Program-made: the position numbers and the translations under genes
Origin: Dasyornis broadbenti
Taxonomy: Eukaryota > Chordata > Aves > Passeriformes > Dasyornithidae
Assembly: GCA_013397935.1 (NCBI GenBank)
Contig: VZRN01006628.1
Span: 190,801-254,800 of the forward strand
Length of the DNA: 64,000 nucleotides
Reading direction: 5' to 3'
Notes under the pieces: model-generated
What the model was told of the DNA's origin: nothing
The model's database searches: none
Seen by the model: the letters and a program-made list of their open reading frames with translations, nothing else
Shown: positions 13,601 through 28,600 of the stretch, one piece after another
Numbering within the stretch: position 1 is the first letter of the stretch
Layout of the letters: the number at the start of each line of letters is the position of its first letter

Positions 13601-16600
13601 ATAAGAAGGATGCCAGAGGAAGCTACATTACATGAAGACACTGAAGACTTAGCTGACGAGCAAAAAACTATGCTACAGAAAGAAGACTTTCAGAAAAGAC
13701 GTCAATGGCTTCTGAAATACCAGTCTCTCCTGAGAATGTTCCTTAGTTACTGCATACTTCATGGCTCACATGGTGGAGGCTTGGCATCTGTCAGAATGGA
13801 ATTAATTCTGCTGTTGCAGGAATCTCAGCAGGTATGTGCGGGAGCTTAGGTTGTGTTTTCTCTGCTTCAGGTTTGTAGATTTATTTGAAAATGTTCTGTA
13901 ATATTTTTAAAGTTTTCTTACTATAGCATACACCTATTTTGTAATAAATCTATATCTGTTTTTAACAGGTTATGCTTTCTGTACATTGTTTGCTCTTTGA
14001 TGTTGTTTTTTAGAATCCTTTTCCTCTTTCAAAAGTTATGTTCCCTTAAAGAATATGCACTTTTTCTTTGTGTGTATGTTTCTTGTTTTTAGGAGCAGTC
14101 AGTACAGGTACCTTCCAGCCCTCCACCAGAGCAAAGCTCCATACCTCTCCTATTTGCTTGCACAGCTAGTGCCAAAACAGTGGTGGCTAATCCATTGCTA
14201 CATCTTGGCAATTTAACTCATGACATATTACATGCTGTAATAAACCTTGATTCTCCACCTCATCCAGATACTCAGAACAGCAAGGTATGTATTTTTTTGC
14301 AGTTGTTTTGTTGTTGCCATTATCTACTTTGCTGAAGTAATGAATTCTTTTCTGGCAGTGTGAAAACTTCATGCTGTACCTACCTGTGACAAATAATAAA
14401 AATGTGAAACATAAACATTTTCTTGAGCTAAAAGAAATGTACACTGATCATTACTTATTGTTAAGGTGTTGAGCATATGGTTCAACAAGCTGAAGTAGAT
14501 TGGCCTCTCTCAGAATTGGATATTTGTCCAAGAGGACATTGTTCTGGAAAACATGATGTACTACATCATCAGCATCACATTTCTCTTTATGACAATATGA
14601 TCATTACTTCTGTTATGTTAATGGCAAACTCTGCATTTCATTCTTAGACCTAAGTAAAATTAAATGTTGAAGTGTAAAAACTGATTGTCAACAAAGTACA
14701 ATAAACCAACACTTTTTGTGAAACAGTGTATGTGTTCCTATAGTAAGTATAGTAGTTTTTCAAAATGTTTCTATAAGATTTTTTCTGTATTTAACCTTTG
14801 ACTGGAAATAAAACTTAGTCTTTCCTGAAATTTTGTATGTTAGGTCCCAAATCATGTCTGCTTTTACTAAGGACTTCTAGAGAACACTAAAAAGATTACT
14901 TAGTTCGTAGTTAGCTTTGTTTTAGAAGAAACAAACAAATAAATACAATAAATTATTTTTGTTTTAAAGGTACTTTTTTGATCTACATATTCTTTAGCAT
15001 TTTACCTAAGTGTGTTTTGTGATACATTAGGAAAAAAGTATCATTTTTGTTAAAAGTATCAATAGATCAGTGTGATCTAACTAAAGTGACTGACTAAATT
15101 GAGTGTGTGTCCAAGAGCTACACAAGAATGGGTCTAAAACTAAACTGCATTATAGTTTTCATTCTGAAATGAAGTCTTTGTATTCTGAGGCAGCATACTG
15201 CTATTGTCTTAGGGTGTAATTACTTAGGACAGTTGCATACAGGCTTAATATGTTGCTGTTTATTAATGGAAGACATTTCAATTAGAGCTGAAGTATGAAT
15301 ATTTCAGACATTTCAAATAGAGCTGTATTATGGTGTGAATTTTCCCCCATCCTTTTAATTGCAAAGCAAACTGATTTATCTGATATAAATTCTTAAGAGA
15401 AAGGTGGCTATGTAAGTGCATAAGTACTTACACCTTCCATATCCAGTGCTTGTTTCACTGTTACAAATCTGTATGCAGAGTGAAAGGCTGTGATACTAAC
15501 CACACCTCACTGTGGGTGTAATATATTCTATAAAACTTTGTCTTACAGATATATGTTATGCATACCTTAGCAGCGTCGCTCTCTGCTTGCATCTACCAAT
15601 GTCTCTGTGATGGCCACAGCTACAGGTAAAGTCTGTTAATGTAGATGTTAGACAACTGTCTCATTGCAGTGATGATGATAGGGCACCAGAAGGCAGTTCT
15701 CACACCTGCCTACATCTAGAAAGGGCTATCACATGAACAGCTGTAAACATAACTTTTAAAAATAAGTATAATTTCCCACTTTTCTGTTTCACAGCTCATT
15801 TCAAGCAAATCAGTTCACTGGGACAGTGTATCAGACAGTCCTGTTAACTCAGCGTCATTCTTTAAGAACAACAAGCTTAGAAGAAACAGTGACTCCCAAC
15901 ACATCACCTGCTCAGTGGCCAGGTATCTAGTTGATTTGTTTCTTTCCTCTTTAGGAAAACTGAGTTACCTGGATCCACTGTAAGAGCATGTAGCTATGCT
16001 CTGGACTTTCTAGTAGTGTTTGTAACAGCTATGTGGTAAAATTGAGTTCTTTGATTGAAATGTTTTGGGTTTTTTTCAGAACCTCTAAGTTAGTGCTTCT
16101 GATTATTCACTAAGTCAACCTGGTTTATATTGCTTTCTGTAACTAAAAAATTTAAGTAGTTAAATTTTTAACTGTAACTACTGCTGGATCTAGTAAAGAG
16201 CAGGTAAAGGGGAAGCAGGGTAAAGTCATGTCCTGTGCTCTACTTGCTCTTCCTGGAGCACGAGTATTGTACTTCCTTTCTCCTAAGAAGGAGTGGGAAG
16301 GCTGTCTTAGTTTGTGCTCTAACTTAGAATTATTTTACCTTACTGACAACTTTTGAACTAACTTGAAACTATTAAAAATGGGACATTTATAATGAAAAAA
16401 TGTTTTTCTGTAGCTCTAAAATTCATGTCAGATTTCAGGTACTACTTAATGTATGCTGAGATCTGTGCTGGTGAAGCATACAATAGGAACTACATTAGAA
16501 GTAGTGTTAGCAATGCAATATATCTATTTATGAGCTTCAGTTTACAGCACTAACTTTAATGTAAGCATAACCAAGAAATATGCTTACTTATTATGAGATT

Positions 16601-19600
16601 TGTTTTTTAAATCAGAAAATATCTCTTTAAAATCTTTTTGGAGAGCCTCAAGCAGTCTTTGTGTTTGATGCTGTGCCATTTTTTTCTTTTCTGCCAAACA
16701 TTGTCACTGAATCTACAGATTTTAGAGGGAAACTGGATTGTCATCTGTTTTCTTTTTATTTATTTAGTCACAGAGTTAAATTTCTGATGAATGGAGCAGG
16801 GAATTGTTAGCAAGTGTTCTTACAAGTAGCATCATCTTGAACTGATTTCTCTATTTTTTAATAGATTCACATGCTGTATGTACAAATTGGAGAGCATGAC
16901 AAAAAGCAGAATTTTTTGGCAACCACTATTTGCATTTTCACTTGTGTGCACAAAGTGTCACAGCTGAAGCCACACGTGAAACTACAGCCTTTTGTGTGAG
17001 CATAAAAACACTGCAGGATGCTTAATACTTGGGTGAAAGAACACTTGCCAGACAATGAGTAGTGCAAGTTGATGCCCATGAATTTTGACTGGTTTTACCA
17101 CGGTAAAGTGAAGAGAATAGAATTTCAATTTACAGAATTATACTGTAGTTATAGTAATTGAAAAATTGTTATATGTTTCTTTAACCGTTAGTCCAAAACG
17201 TGAAGCTGAAAAACTAATAAATTGTTAAAAACAAAGAGCACATGTCTTTCTCCTGGAGTTTTCAATTTTGTCTACAACTTGATAGTTTTCTACACTGGAA
17301 ACTACTAAGTAACATAGGTTGCCAGACCAAATACCCATGATAATCTGGAGTTTGTTCACACATGTATGTGCTTTCTTAAAGAATATATTTATTTTATATA
17401 AACAGGAATGACGGCTCTAATACGTCTCTTGAATTCTGCTGGTGAGGAAGCCCAGCCAAGTCTCACAGTTCTACTTTGTGAAATTCTAACTGCAGTCTAT
17501 CTTAGTCTTTTCATCCATGGCCTTGCAACACATTCTAGCAATGAGTTGTACAGAATTATGGCTCATCCACTTAACAACAAAATGTGGTCTGCTATCTTTG
17601 GAGGAGGAGCTCATACGCCCAGCAAAGGACAACAGCAATTAAAAACTGGTCAGTTCTCTTGTTTTACGTACATTTGTCTTCTGGGTTTTTTAAGAAAATT
17701 ATGCGACTGCTGAAAGCTTAATTAAGTAGTTTGTGTTCAATAAGAATTCAGTATGGTTTTCAATTTGCATAGAAAACCAAGGATCTGAGATTATTGATGT
17801 AGATGCTGTGTAGAAGAGAATATTGAAGTAGAAGTGAATGCTACTGAAATAAGATTTCCAAGTAGCACAGCTACTGTAATGTGAGGGAGTTAAGTTTACC
17901 TTAGAGAGTTTCCAATACTATTACTGCCTAGTTTTTTATGCTTATTTTAAAGCTTTCCAGTTCTCTCATAACTGGAATATATTCCCATTTTACAAATACA
18001 GTATGTTTTCTCTCTTTGACAGGTAGGCACTTCCCAATGCCTAGCCCACATCAGGTAGTAGTGTTCTCCATGGAATGCGTGGGGTTTTCCAAATCCCTTA
18101 CCTCCTTCAGTACTCATAGTCCTACCAAATCTTCAGGCAAGATACTAGATTTAGTACTAGGCCTCTACATGCAGTTTGCTATGTGTGGTTTTTTTTTTTG
18201 CATATGCAGAAAGACAGAAAAACTTCTGTTTGCAAGCCATGACATTAAAATTTAAAGTAAAATTTTGTAATTAAAAAAGTACATGAATTGGTCCTTTTTA
18301 AAAAAGAAAATCATCAGTGCTGTTGTATTCTTACTACTCTTCATTTGGAATTAATATTAAATGCAAAATTACTTTGACCATGGTTTGAAAGATCAGAAGT
18401 GTTTCATATCTTTGTTGGAGAGCTGCTTGTTTTGCTTTTTGAATATAAGCATTATTATGCATGTGGATTTCTAAGTGTTCATTCCAGATATTACAAATGA
18501 AAGGTGTCTTGTTAATATTCAAATTTGAGACTCTAAGAATCCTTTAGAAAGCAAACAACCTTGAAGATTTAAATTCAGGTAATGATACATTATTCTCAGG
18601 TCCAGAATGAGTTCCTGTAATGCATTTATTTTTGGTATAGTTATGTACTTTTTAATTTAGCTGGACTTCTATAAAATCAAGAGCAAAAATGCTACAATTA
18701 CCTAAGTTTTTTAAAGGAAGCTTTTGTAAAGATAAATTTACTTAAACTGTAATGTCTTGCTAAATAACATCTGAATATATATGTAGCGAGATAAATGAAA
18801 CTTTATATATCTGTAAAAATTTTTTATTATGGATATTAAGTGTGTGTTACAGATCAAAATGTCTTACCTTGCATTTAAGGAAAACTGTAAATGCAGTCTG
18901 CTTAAATATCTTCATAAGACTTTTAGGAAAGTGTTTTCAGACTATAGATCTTTAAACAAAAGCAAGCTCTTATTCTAGATCTGATTAGCTTTCTCTATTG
19001 TACTGAATAAATATTTCTCTTTATCCCTGTGGTAAAGTAAATATGTTTACTGTTGCAGAATTGTCGGAAGCCATTCATTAGCGGTTGTGCTAACTAGGTG
19101 ATGGTTACTGTAGTCTAAGCTGTGTTAATACTTCTGCTACCACTGGTTTAAAATGATAAGTACTTTTACAAAGAAGTGTAGTCTGAAATGTATGCTAAAT
19201 ATAGCCTATCTGCTGCATGTTTTTCTTGAAAAGGAATGCTGACTGTCTGATCACAGATTTAATAAAACATAAATAAAAATCAAGAAGCTCAAACTGAAAA
19301 TTTAAAGGAAGAAGGAACACTTTTAAATACTAGTTTTCAGGGATAATCGCTGAGAAAGGGGCCTGGAGGAGTTGTGGAGTTTCTATCTTTGGAGTTACTA
19401 AAAAAACTTGAACAAACTAGGCCATCTGTTAAGTTAGATGTGTTCTGAGTGAGGGGTTGAACCAGGTGTCTCTCAACTGCTGTAATTCTAGGATTCAGTG
19501 GGTTATTTATTTTTAATGTGTGTTTATGTAAAGCAAATTTAGGGGAAAGCTATTTCTCCAAAGTTCTGTCTCTCACATTAAAAAGAGGCAAGAAAGAAAA

Positions 19601-22600
19601 AAAACAGACCTCAATGAAGCAGAGGATTAGGATTAAAATAACTATATTTTTGTGCCTTTACTGTTTCTGACACCCAGAAACAGATACTGAGAAATTACTG
19701 GAATGCTTGTTCCAGTCAACTGTGCCATGTTCTTCCGTAGTATTTAGATTTTTTTCTATAGCTTACCATTTTGTTATGCATAACTACACTCTTTTCTCTA
19801 GTGTTTACTTCTAGATTTTTGTGAAATGTTTCTGCTCTCAAGTGCAGATTAAAAGCAAAATATTCTTAATACTAATAATTCTGATACAATAAGACTATGC
19901 ATGTGTTCTCCTCTTTCCCTTGCCTCCAATCCTTTAGTACATACCTGAATGTGGATGTTGATTTCCAAGTTTGAAACTTATTTTAAGAGACCATAACAGT
20001 ATGTACAGTGTTGGCCAATAAAGTTGTTGTTTCCCATACTGCTCTTTGCTTTAGTTGACTTGAGCATGTAGTAGCTTTGAATATAAAATTTCACTTAAAT
20101 AAATATGATCTTTCTCTTGGAGTCAAACTGTAAAAACAGGAACCAAAATCCAGTATCTGGTAGTCTTATAAATTCCTAACCTCTATTAGGAATTAGTTTT
20201 TATGGAAAACTTGTTTTATTGCCTCTGTCATATAAAGATCAGACAAAGCAAAGCAGTTTGAATGCTTTTTAGAGTACTATACTTTACAGCCTTGTTTCTT
20301 GGTTTTGCAGTTACAGCAAGTGATTTTGGCAAAGAGGACTAGCACATGATGTTTTGTTTTCTAAGAGGCAATTATCATCTGAAAAAGAATCTTGTTGTTG
20401 ATTAGCGTAGATTTTTTTCAGAATCTTATTGACCATATTTCTCTTGAAAACTGCCTTAGAAAACTGTTTTATAACTTAAGTCTGTGTAGAGATGGTAAGT
20501 TCTCTATCATCCAGAAGGTTCTTAAAGAAGAATTTGACCTTTAACAGTTAGAAATCCATAGTTTCATTTCATATATTCATTTTTCCAAGCTGCAAGAGCA
20601 AATGAAGGGAAGTTGAAAGTTATCTGCCTTTTAGCTTTTACTGGGAAGGTGCAAGGGAGGTAACAGATCTTTTGATTATCGTTACATGTCTTAGAACCTG
20701 GGAGAAATTAAAGCATTTTCTTTATCTGAAATAGTCCAATATTCTTGGGAAGTAACATAAATTTTATATTTGTCTTATAAGTAAAATGGAAGTAAAGATA
20801 AATGATTCAAATAAAAAGAAAAAAAACATGTAAAAGAGTTTTAAAGAACTACATGAGAAATTTGAAAGTGCATGTAATTGGTAATTTGAAATCCTGAATG
20901 ACAGAGTCAGAATTTTAATGACTTTTTTAATGTATTTAATTCTTTAGGAATGTATAAAAAGAAATTTGCATTGAGTTTGTATTTCAAACCACTTAGATGG
21001 TTGTACTTTCATTTGCCTGAAATACTGAATTTTTTCCAATGACTAGCCTGCAGTATTCTTAAAAATACAAAGAGTGATCCAACAGAAACAAATTAAGTAC
21101 CTTTTAAAAGTAAAACACTTGCTTTTTGAATTCTGCTTTGAAAAACAACCTGCAGGCATATTCTTGCTCATTTCTGTATCGTGCAGTACTTGCTCCTTCA
21201 TGGATAGTGAATTTCTTTTTTTTTAAGCAGTTGCTAAAAATTAGCTCAGAATTCATAATGGTGCATGTGCATGCTCTCTCTTAACTGATAAGCTTTAAAT
21301 AATGAAATGACAATGCATTGTACTACAGTTACTGTGTTTTTGACTTTTAGTACAGGTAAGTGGATTTCAAATACTATCCCTAACAGGAAAGAAAAATAAA
21401 TTATGATGCAATACATATGGCAACACTTAGTGATTCAATATCCCTGTTTCAAGATGAAAGATGAGATGTCTTAATCTTTTATTTGATTCCACGTATAAAT
21501 TATTTTGTAGCTATCATGGTTTAAACTTAGCCAGCAGCCAAGCCCCAGGCAGCTCCTCACTCATTCCTCCACCAGCGGGACCAGGTAGAAAATGGGAGAG
21601 GGTAAAAGAGAGAGGAAACTCATGTGTTGAGATAAAGACAGTTTAATAGCAAAAGCCAAAGCTGTGCATGCAAGCAAAGCAAAACAAGGAATTAATTCAC
21701 TGCTTCTCATGGGCAGGCAGGTGTTCAGCATCTCCAGGAGAGCAGAGCCCCATCACAGTGACTTGGGAAAACAAACACCATCACTCCAAACGTTCCCCCC
21801 TTCCTCCTTCTTCCTGCCACTTTATGCCACTGACTATGGTGTCACATGGTCTTGGAATATCCTTCTGGTCAGTTGGAGTCACCTGTCCCAGCTGTGCCTC
21901 CTCCCAGCCTCTTGTGCACCCCCAGCTTCCTCACCAGCATGGGAGTGCAACCAGAAAAGGCCTTGGCTCTGTGTAAGCCCTGTTCAGCAATAATAAAAAC
22001 ATCTCTCTATTATCAACGCTGTGTTCAGCACAAATCCAAAACAGCCCCACAACAGCCGCTGGTGAAGCAAGCTAACTCTACCCCAGCCCAAAGCAGCACG
22101 GTAGTTCAGCTGCTTGTGATGATAATGTCCGTCTTCATACGCGGTCAAAAATCTTCCTGAATATTGAAATAACATGTTTATTTCTGGTCCAAAAATGACC
22201 AGAAACAGTGAAAGAGTCCCATCAACTAATGTGAGTGCAGAGAACTTGTCTGTTTGAAAAAAAAAAAAAACAACCAAATAAAAGTTGTGAGGTATAAAAC
22301 CTGGAAGTTTTTTCTAAAAAAACTTTTATTTAAATCTTACATAGCTCAGAGTTACAAATCTTACAATTGGCTCAGTTTGTGTTATAAGGAAATAAGTCTT
22401 ACATGTGGAAATAACTGTTCATAAATTACCACTGTTGTTCTTTCGTTGAGAGTGTTGGACCTTCTGTTTTCAAGTGACTGAGATACCCATAAGAATTTTC
22501 AAGGACACAGTCTTTCAGGCATCTCTGAAGATTCAGAAAGTCTCCTGTGGATAAAACATTAAATAAATAAGGTTATAAGAAATAGTTCTTCGTGATAGTT

Positions 22601-25600
22601 CTCTCCAGGAATGCATAGGTGTGCTGGCTCTTTTTTTGCCATCACCAGCATTGCTAACAGGAGAAAGTAATTTTGGAAGCTTCAATGATAGTTTTGTGCA
22701 CCCTTGGTAGCAGAACGGAATAGGAAAGTTTAAAACAATAAAAAACCCTTTTGCACTTGTGTTGTCCATATTAGTTCAGCCTTGCAACCAGTCTGGTCCA
22801 ACATGTTGATGCTTGAACTCAGGGACAGATGTTCCTCAGGGGAGCTCTTAAAGCCTACAGAATTGTTCTCTTGGCTCCTACTTGTTACTGCAGTTAGATT
22901 GTAAGGCAACCCATACTCCCCTCTGCTTAAGAAAACTAGCTCAGTTAAATAGGTGTTGGAAGTTCTGTGGACTCCAAAAAGAAGGTCAGTTTCCTTTTTA
23001 TCGTCATATTTTGGCTTTCTTTGTTTTACCCTTGTCTTGAACCCACTCTTCTGTGTCACTGAAGGAACTGATCTCTGTACATTATATGTATCTATTTGAA
23101 AATAAAATACAAAATCTAAAAAACCCAAACAGAACCCTTGCCTTTTACAATCAAGTAGGAAATTGATTCAAGTCCATTTTGTCTGATATGAAACATGGCC
23201 AACATGTTGGACAATCAGATCTCCAAATATAATTTCATTCCTCCCTTGTCCCTTTCACTTCAGATATGTTCTGGAGAGTCAGAACACTAACGTACTGCTC
23301 AGGGACAGTGACAATTGGTATCATTCCTTCTCTACTAATAGAAAGGCTGTATTGGAATATGATTCACCTAACAAGATCTAGAATTATTTCAGGATATCAG
23401 GTGATACAACTGTGTTAAGATATTTCTGAAAGCTTGGGTAAGCTATTTTCTTGAGTAAAATAACTCAAGAATGTAAGTCAAATCCTCCATTGACACTTCT
23501 TAGTCTGAAAAAAGTCAATGTTGGGGCAAGTGAGGGGACCTCTCTAGTGCTAGGTTTTAGGGTGTTACTACAAATAATTAGTCCTTCCCTGTTTAATAAG
23601 GTATATATTCAATTGTGTTAGTTAAAATGTGATTTTTAATATTTGCTGGAGAAATGTATTTTCAGGGCATAGAGATTTAGCAGAATTGTACCATTTAGAA
23701 AAAGTACAGATCTCCACTAGAAGGAGACATGGAGTAAGAATGGCAAGTTTATGCATTTGCAATATATAGTCTAAAAAACAAGACTCCTGGCTTATATAAA
23801 AAGCAAGCATAATCAGTATTCAGTAGTTCTTTCTAAAGTAGTTTAGTTTTGCAAGATTGTTGTTTGAGTAGTAATATTTTTCACCTTTGTAGGAAGAGAG
23901 CTTTTAATGCAGTTACGGTGTATTAGTTGTGCAGGGAGTTTTCATGTTCTGGAGTTCTAGTTACATATGTACATTAGTTTTATGTCTTGAGGATTAACAT
24001 TTTCTATGCTTAATTGTTACAGCAATAAATGTTAAGGTAAAATTCTGAAAACTTGTAATGGTGAGAATTTTTACTTTTTGTTAGGAATCCCTTCATTAAA
24101 AGCAATAGGGAGGTAGAACAGACGGCTAAAGCAATGGGCTGTATTTTCTTCTCCCACAGATGATGGAGAGAAACAGCAAAAACATTATAGGATTTCATCA
24201 AAAACATCTCCAAAAGAGAGTTCTCAGTTGCCTGCATTGCCATTGGTGGATCAACAATCTCCATCTTACAAAGAAAGATTTATCCCTCCTGAGCTTAGCA
24301 TTTGGGATTATTTCATTGCAAAGGTAATTTTTTACTATTTTGGCAATTCAGTCCCTTCTGTCACTTCTGGATTGGTAGTTTTTTCTCTTCTTAGTAGAGA
24401 GAAGAGAAAAACAAATTTAATTTGTTTTCAGATAATGGTATGAAAAATTGTGTTGGTTTTTATAATTCCAGAGTGCAAATGGGTAGATAATTACGGGTCA
24501 GGTATTTAGGGGAACAAGGAACTGTGAGAAGCATTTTATCAGCTATTTCGGTTCGGTGAAATGCATGTGCATACCTAATGGAAATGAAATTATGTTGCCT
24601 TCTTAAGGCTGTTGTGGGAGATCTTTCTTTGTAGAAAGTTATGTAATTGTGTGGAAGTATATGCACATTTGTATATCAAATATTATCTACATAAGCAAAA
24701 TTATGTAAGCATACTTTAGAAGTAAGCTCAAAAAGGAAATTGCAAATACTGAACAGCACAGTGAGGCACTGATAGTGGGCTGATCATAAATATTGAACGC
24801 TGTAGGGAGAGGATAGGATTTCTCTGAGCTCTTGGAAGAACTGAAGAAAATACACACCCTGGTGGTTTTAGTTCCTCTCTGACAAGCCAGTGTGTTGCAC
24901 ATCTGGTTTGATATATCTGGCATGAAAATAAAATAAGGATTGGAAAACTGTTAGTGTTTTCATTTTCAGCATCAGAATTTTCTGTAGTGTAAAAAATAGT
25001 TAAGCTGTTAAAGTATGTAGTGCTTATGGACAGTTACCCTTTTTATGAGGTACAAACTCCAGATGTTACTAAATTGAGTAAGATATGTCTGCTTTTTATA
25101 AGAAGCATTAAGCATTATAATGATTTGATTTTTAAAAGGTAATTTAAAATGAGATGTTGGATAGAAGATACTTATGGAATATTTTTTACATTTTTAGCCA
25201 CTTCTTCCATCGCAAAGTAGAGTGGAATATGATTCAGAAGAGAGTCAGGAAAGTGAAGAAGATGAAGACATTGATGGGGATATGTTTGCATCAAATTCTC
25301 ATAATCAAGAACATTCTAATTCAAATTCTTACAGGTAAATAACTCCTTAGAATGCAAGATGTTCTGCAATGTCTAGACTTGCATTTCTGTTTTTCTTTAT
25401 TTTTGAGATACTATACCAGTTACTTAATATTTTGTGGCAGTGCATTATCTAGATTTCGTAGTTAATTTTTCACAATAATTATTTAATTCATTTTATTTGT
25501 CTGTGGTGTAGTGACTTTTGAATTCGCAGTACCTATAATGTTCTAAAGTTTTCATAGTTTATAATGAGGATTTGAAGCTCTAAATTTAAATCCTAATATT

Positions 25601-28600
25601 GAATAAGTGAGAAAAAATTATTTTCCTATTAGTAAATGACTTACTAGTGCTTTCTTGTTAGTTGGTCACTGATGAGATTGGCAATGGTTCAGCTGGTACT
25701 TCACAATTTGAAGATTTTCTACCCTTTGGCTGGACATGATCTTTCAGGTAATAAGCAGCAGAGTTGTCTCTTCATACCTAATTAGCACATATAAAATCAG
25801 TAATGTGTTGAATAACATACTTTAGTTGTAGCTTTGTTTTTAATTCAAGAGTTCTTAGATTTTCAGTGATGTGGGAATAAATGTTCCGATACTGTTTGTC
25901 ATACAGGTATATTTATGAAATAGCGTGGTGGGTGGATAAGATGAATGGGTGAGAGAGAATGCTCAGTAACTAGCAGAAGTCTCTGCATACTTATGTTTTC
26001 TTTGCTTCTTAGTCATGTAAGAATGTTTGTAGTATTTATTTCCTGGTGGAAACAGTATAATTATTTTTGTAATTAAAGTAACATCATTCCTACTCCTTGT
26101 TTCATAGAATCATGGAATGGTTTGATTTTGGAAGGGACCTTTAAAGATCAACTAGGTCCAACCCTGCCTAGCACATTGTGGGCAGGGACATATTTTGTTA
26201 GATGGTGTTGATCTCAATCTATCCATCTCTCAGTTTTGATACTGCTGGTTGCCCTGATGCAGGTGCACTCATCCTTGTTGAAGCTTGTGAGGGTCACATG
26301 AACCCACTCCTCAGGCCTGCCAAGGTCCCTGGGTGGCATCCCTTCCCTCCAGCACCCTCCAGGTGCAAATCAACTTCACCTCTCACTTTTGTGTTCTCTG
26401 CCAGCTGCCTGCAGGTGCCCTCAGTACCACTGTCTGTGTCATTATCAGAGCTGTAGAACACTGCCAATCACAACATGCATCCCGGAGGGATACCACTTGT
26501 TACTGACCTCTATTTGGACATTGAACCAATTAATGTAATTCTTTGGTTGAGGTCAGTTCAGTTTCTTAGCTGTCAAATAGTCCATCCTTTTTGCTCCAGT
26601 TGTGAGGTATAAATGTTGTGTGGCCTTACAGAAGTTAAAAGTAGAGGACTTGAGGGCAAGGGAAGAGCAACTGCAGTGCAGTCAGTCCACAATAAAATGC
26701 CACCAGATTAGTTGGGCACAATTTGCCCTTCATGAAGGTGTGTCATCTTCCTCTTATCACCTGTCATCCATATGCCTTGACAGCTTCCAGGAGGATCTGT
26801 TTCATGATGATCTGTTCCATGATAAAATTTCTGTCAGCATTGGAGAAATCTGTTCCTTTTTTTAGCAATGACAGCACAAAGCAGTTCCTCTTTTTATACT
26901 TGCAAATATCAAGTTGAGGTTTGAATAAAGCTTAGTTGTGGAGATATTCAAAATAAGCTTCAGCCTTCACCAACTGGAGTTATCTTTGTCAAAGTTGTAA
27001 AGGGGATGGTGTTTAATATTGTTTGCTTGTCCTTCTAGAGCTTCCTGTTAGCTCCCCGATATGCCATGCAGTTTTGAAAACTTTACAGCGCTGGGAACAA
27101 GTTCTTCTCCGACGCCTTGAGCTATATGGGGGTCCACCTCAACATTATATTTCAGTTCATGCTTCTGAAGATGCCCTTGCTGCTGGTCCTGCATTGCTTC
27201 GCCACAAAACTTTACTTGAGCCTACAAACACTCCGTTCAGGTGAGTCGTCTTTTACTTAAGCTTAACGTATGGATTTTGAGTGTCACTGGAAAAAATATG
27301 CTTGACAATAAAGCAGAACAAAAGAATTTGTCTTGAGAGATAATTATGGATTAGTGACAGTGAATTAAATAATTGCCCCACCTTTAGAGGTAATAAAATT
27401 ACCTTACATTCTTATCAGTATTGTCACCTAAAATCAGAGAAGAAATACTTATTTATAGTATTTGCATAGTTGTGAACATAATTGTATGTTCAGCCAGATA
27501 AGTGTGCGCAGTCTCTGAAAGTGTCATTTTTAAAACAGATGTCTTCCTTTTTAATCTTACTGTCACTGTTGCCTAAAACAGGGTAACCTGTAACAGAGGC
27601 CAAGACAAGTTAGAGAATGAAAAGTGGACAAATTTATTTAGGGCCTTCAGGTACATTCAGGGCAAGCAAAGCCCCCCTCGTGGGGTTACACCTGAAAAAT
27701 GGAGCCCAGGTCATGAGCTCTTCACCTTTTGTAAGTTCTATCATATCAGCATATTGGCTCTTAATTCTCCAATCACACCCTGAGGAGATGATGGGAACCA
27801 CCCCAGGCCCACTCCTCCCCAGCTCACTGTTGTTTACATATTGTCAGGCCCCAAGGAAACGAAATGTCCTTGGATTTCTATTCAAGGGATTGTTTTGGTT
27901 AAAGGTGCTGGGAGCAGAGGTTTTAGCATTTTATAAGAAGCATAGAACTACACCAAGCTGCAGATGCATGAGGAGTAAAAACTGGGCAAATTCTCAGGCA
28001 TCATCACTTGTGGATTTCAGAATCAACAGAAATCCTCTTTTTATTGTAAAATCATGGTCACACTTACTTTCAGTAACTTGAATTGATTAAAAGGGACCGG
28101 CTTAATATATATCTGCTGTCTGACATGATTTTTAAATTGTGATTTAAAGCAATTCAGAATTTGATGGATTTTGGGTCATCATAAGCAGCTATACTGGCAT
28201 TTATATTTTTTGCTTGAGTGTACCATTTCTAGGGATAAGCATAAACATTTGAATTCTGATCTAATTCTACAATCAGTCCAATTTTGTTACTGAAAAATCA
28301 TGGATGTTTCAGAAAAGTTACACAACTGATGATGTGTTCCTAGCAGGAAGTGTTAGTCATTCATTGTCCATGTGAAAGGATCACTCGTTAGGACTAAACA
28401 GAAGTGATTCATGTTGTAAAGAATGAGTTGGACTGATAAATAATCTGTAGGCTGCTGTTACCATTGTGTAATCTCTTGAAGAGATTTTTCTCACTTGATA
28501 GAAGTGAGTATCTCTCAAGATAGAAGGAGAAGATGCTTCATACTCTTTTTCTTCTTCCTTTAGCACCCCCTATCACACATTGGATTTTCAGGAAGAGGAT

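Larger units (their letters stand above)
17649..24159 (+). other. DMXL1: DMXL1 large intron (6.5 kb)
   Basis: Non-coding on the + strand. It holds a CR1-like fragment near 19.35-19.50 kb and a solo LTR at 21512-22100. On the opposite strand, between 22.3 and 23.1 kb, there are open segments with plausible splice sites and a poly(A) signal (see findings). The rest is AT-rich and unremarkable. Confidence 0.7.

Noticed and set aside
18023..18054. A 32-bp exon-like segment with strong acceptor and CAG|GTAGTA donor in the large DMXL1 intron.
   Set aside because: It enters in phase but leaves in phase 0, while the next exon at 24160 needs phase 1; use would shift the frame. No support for it.
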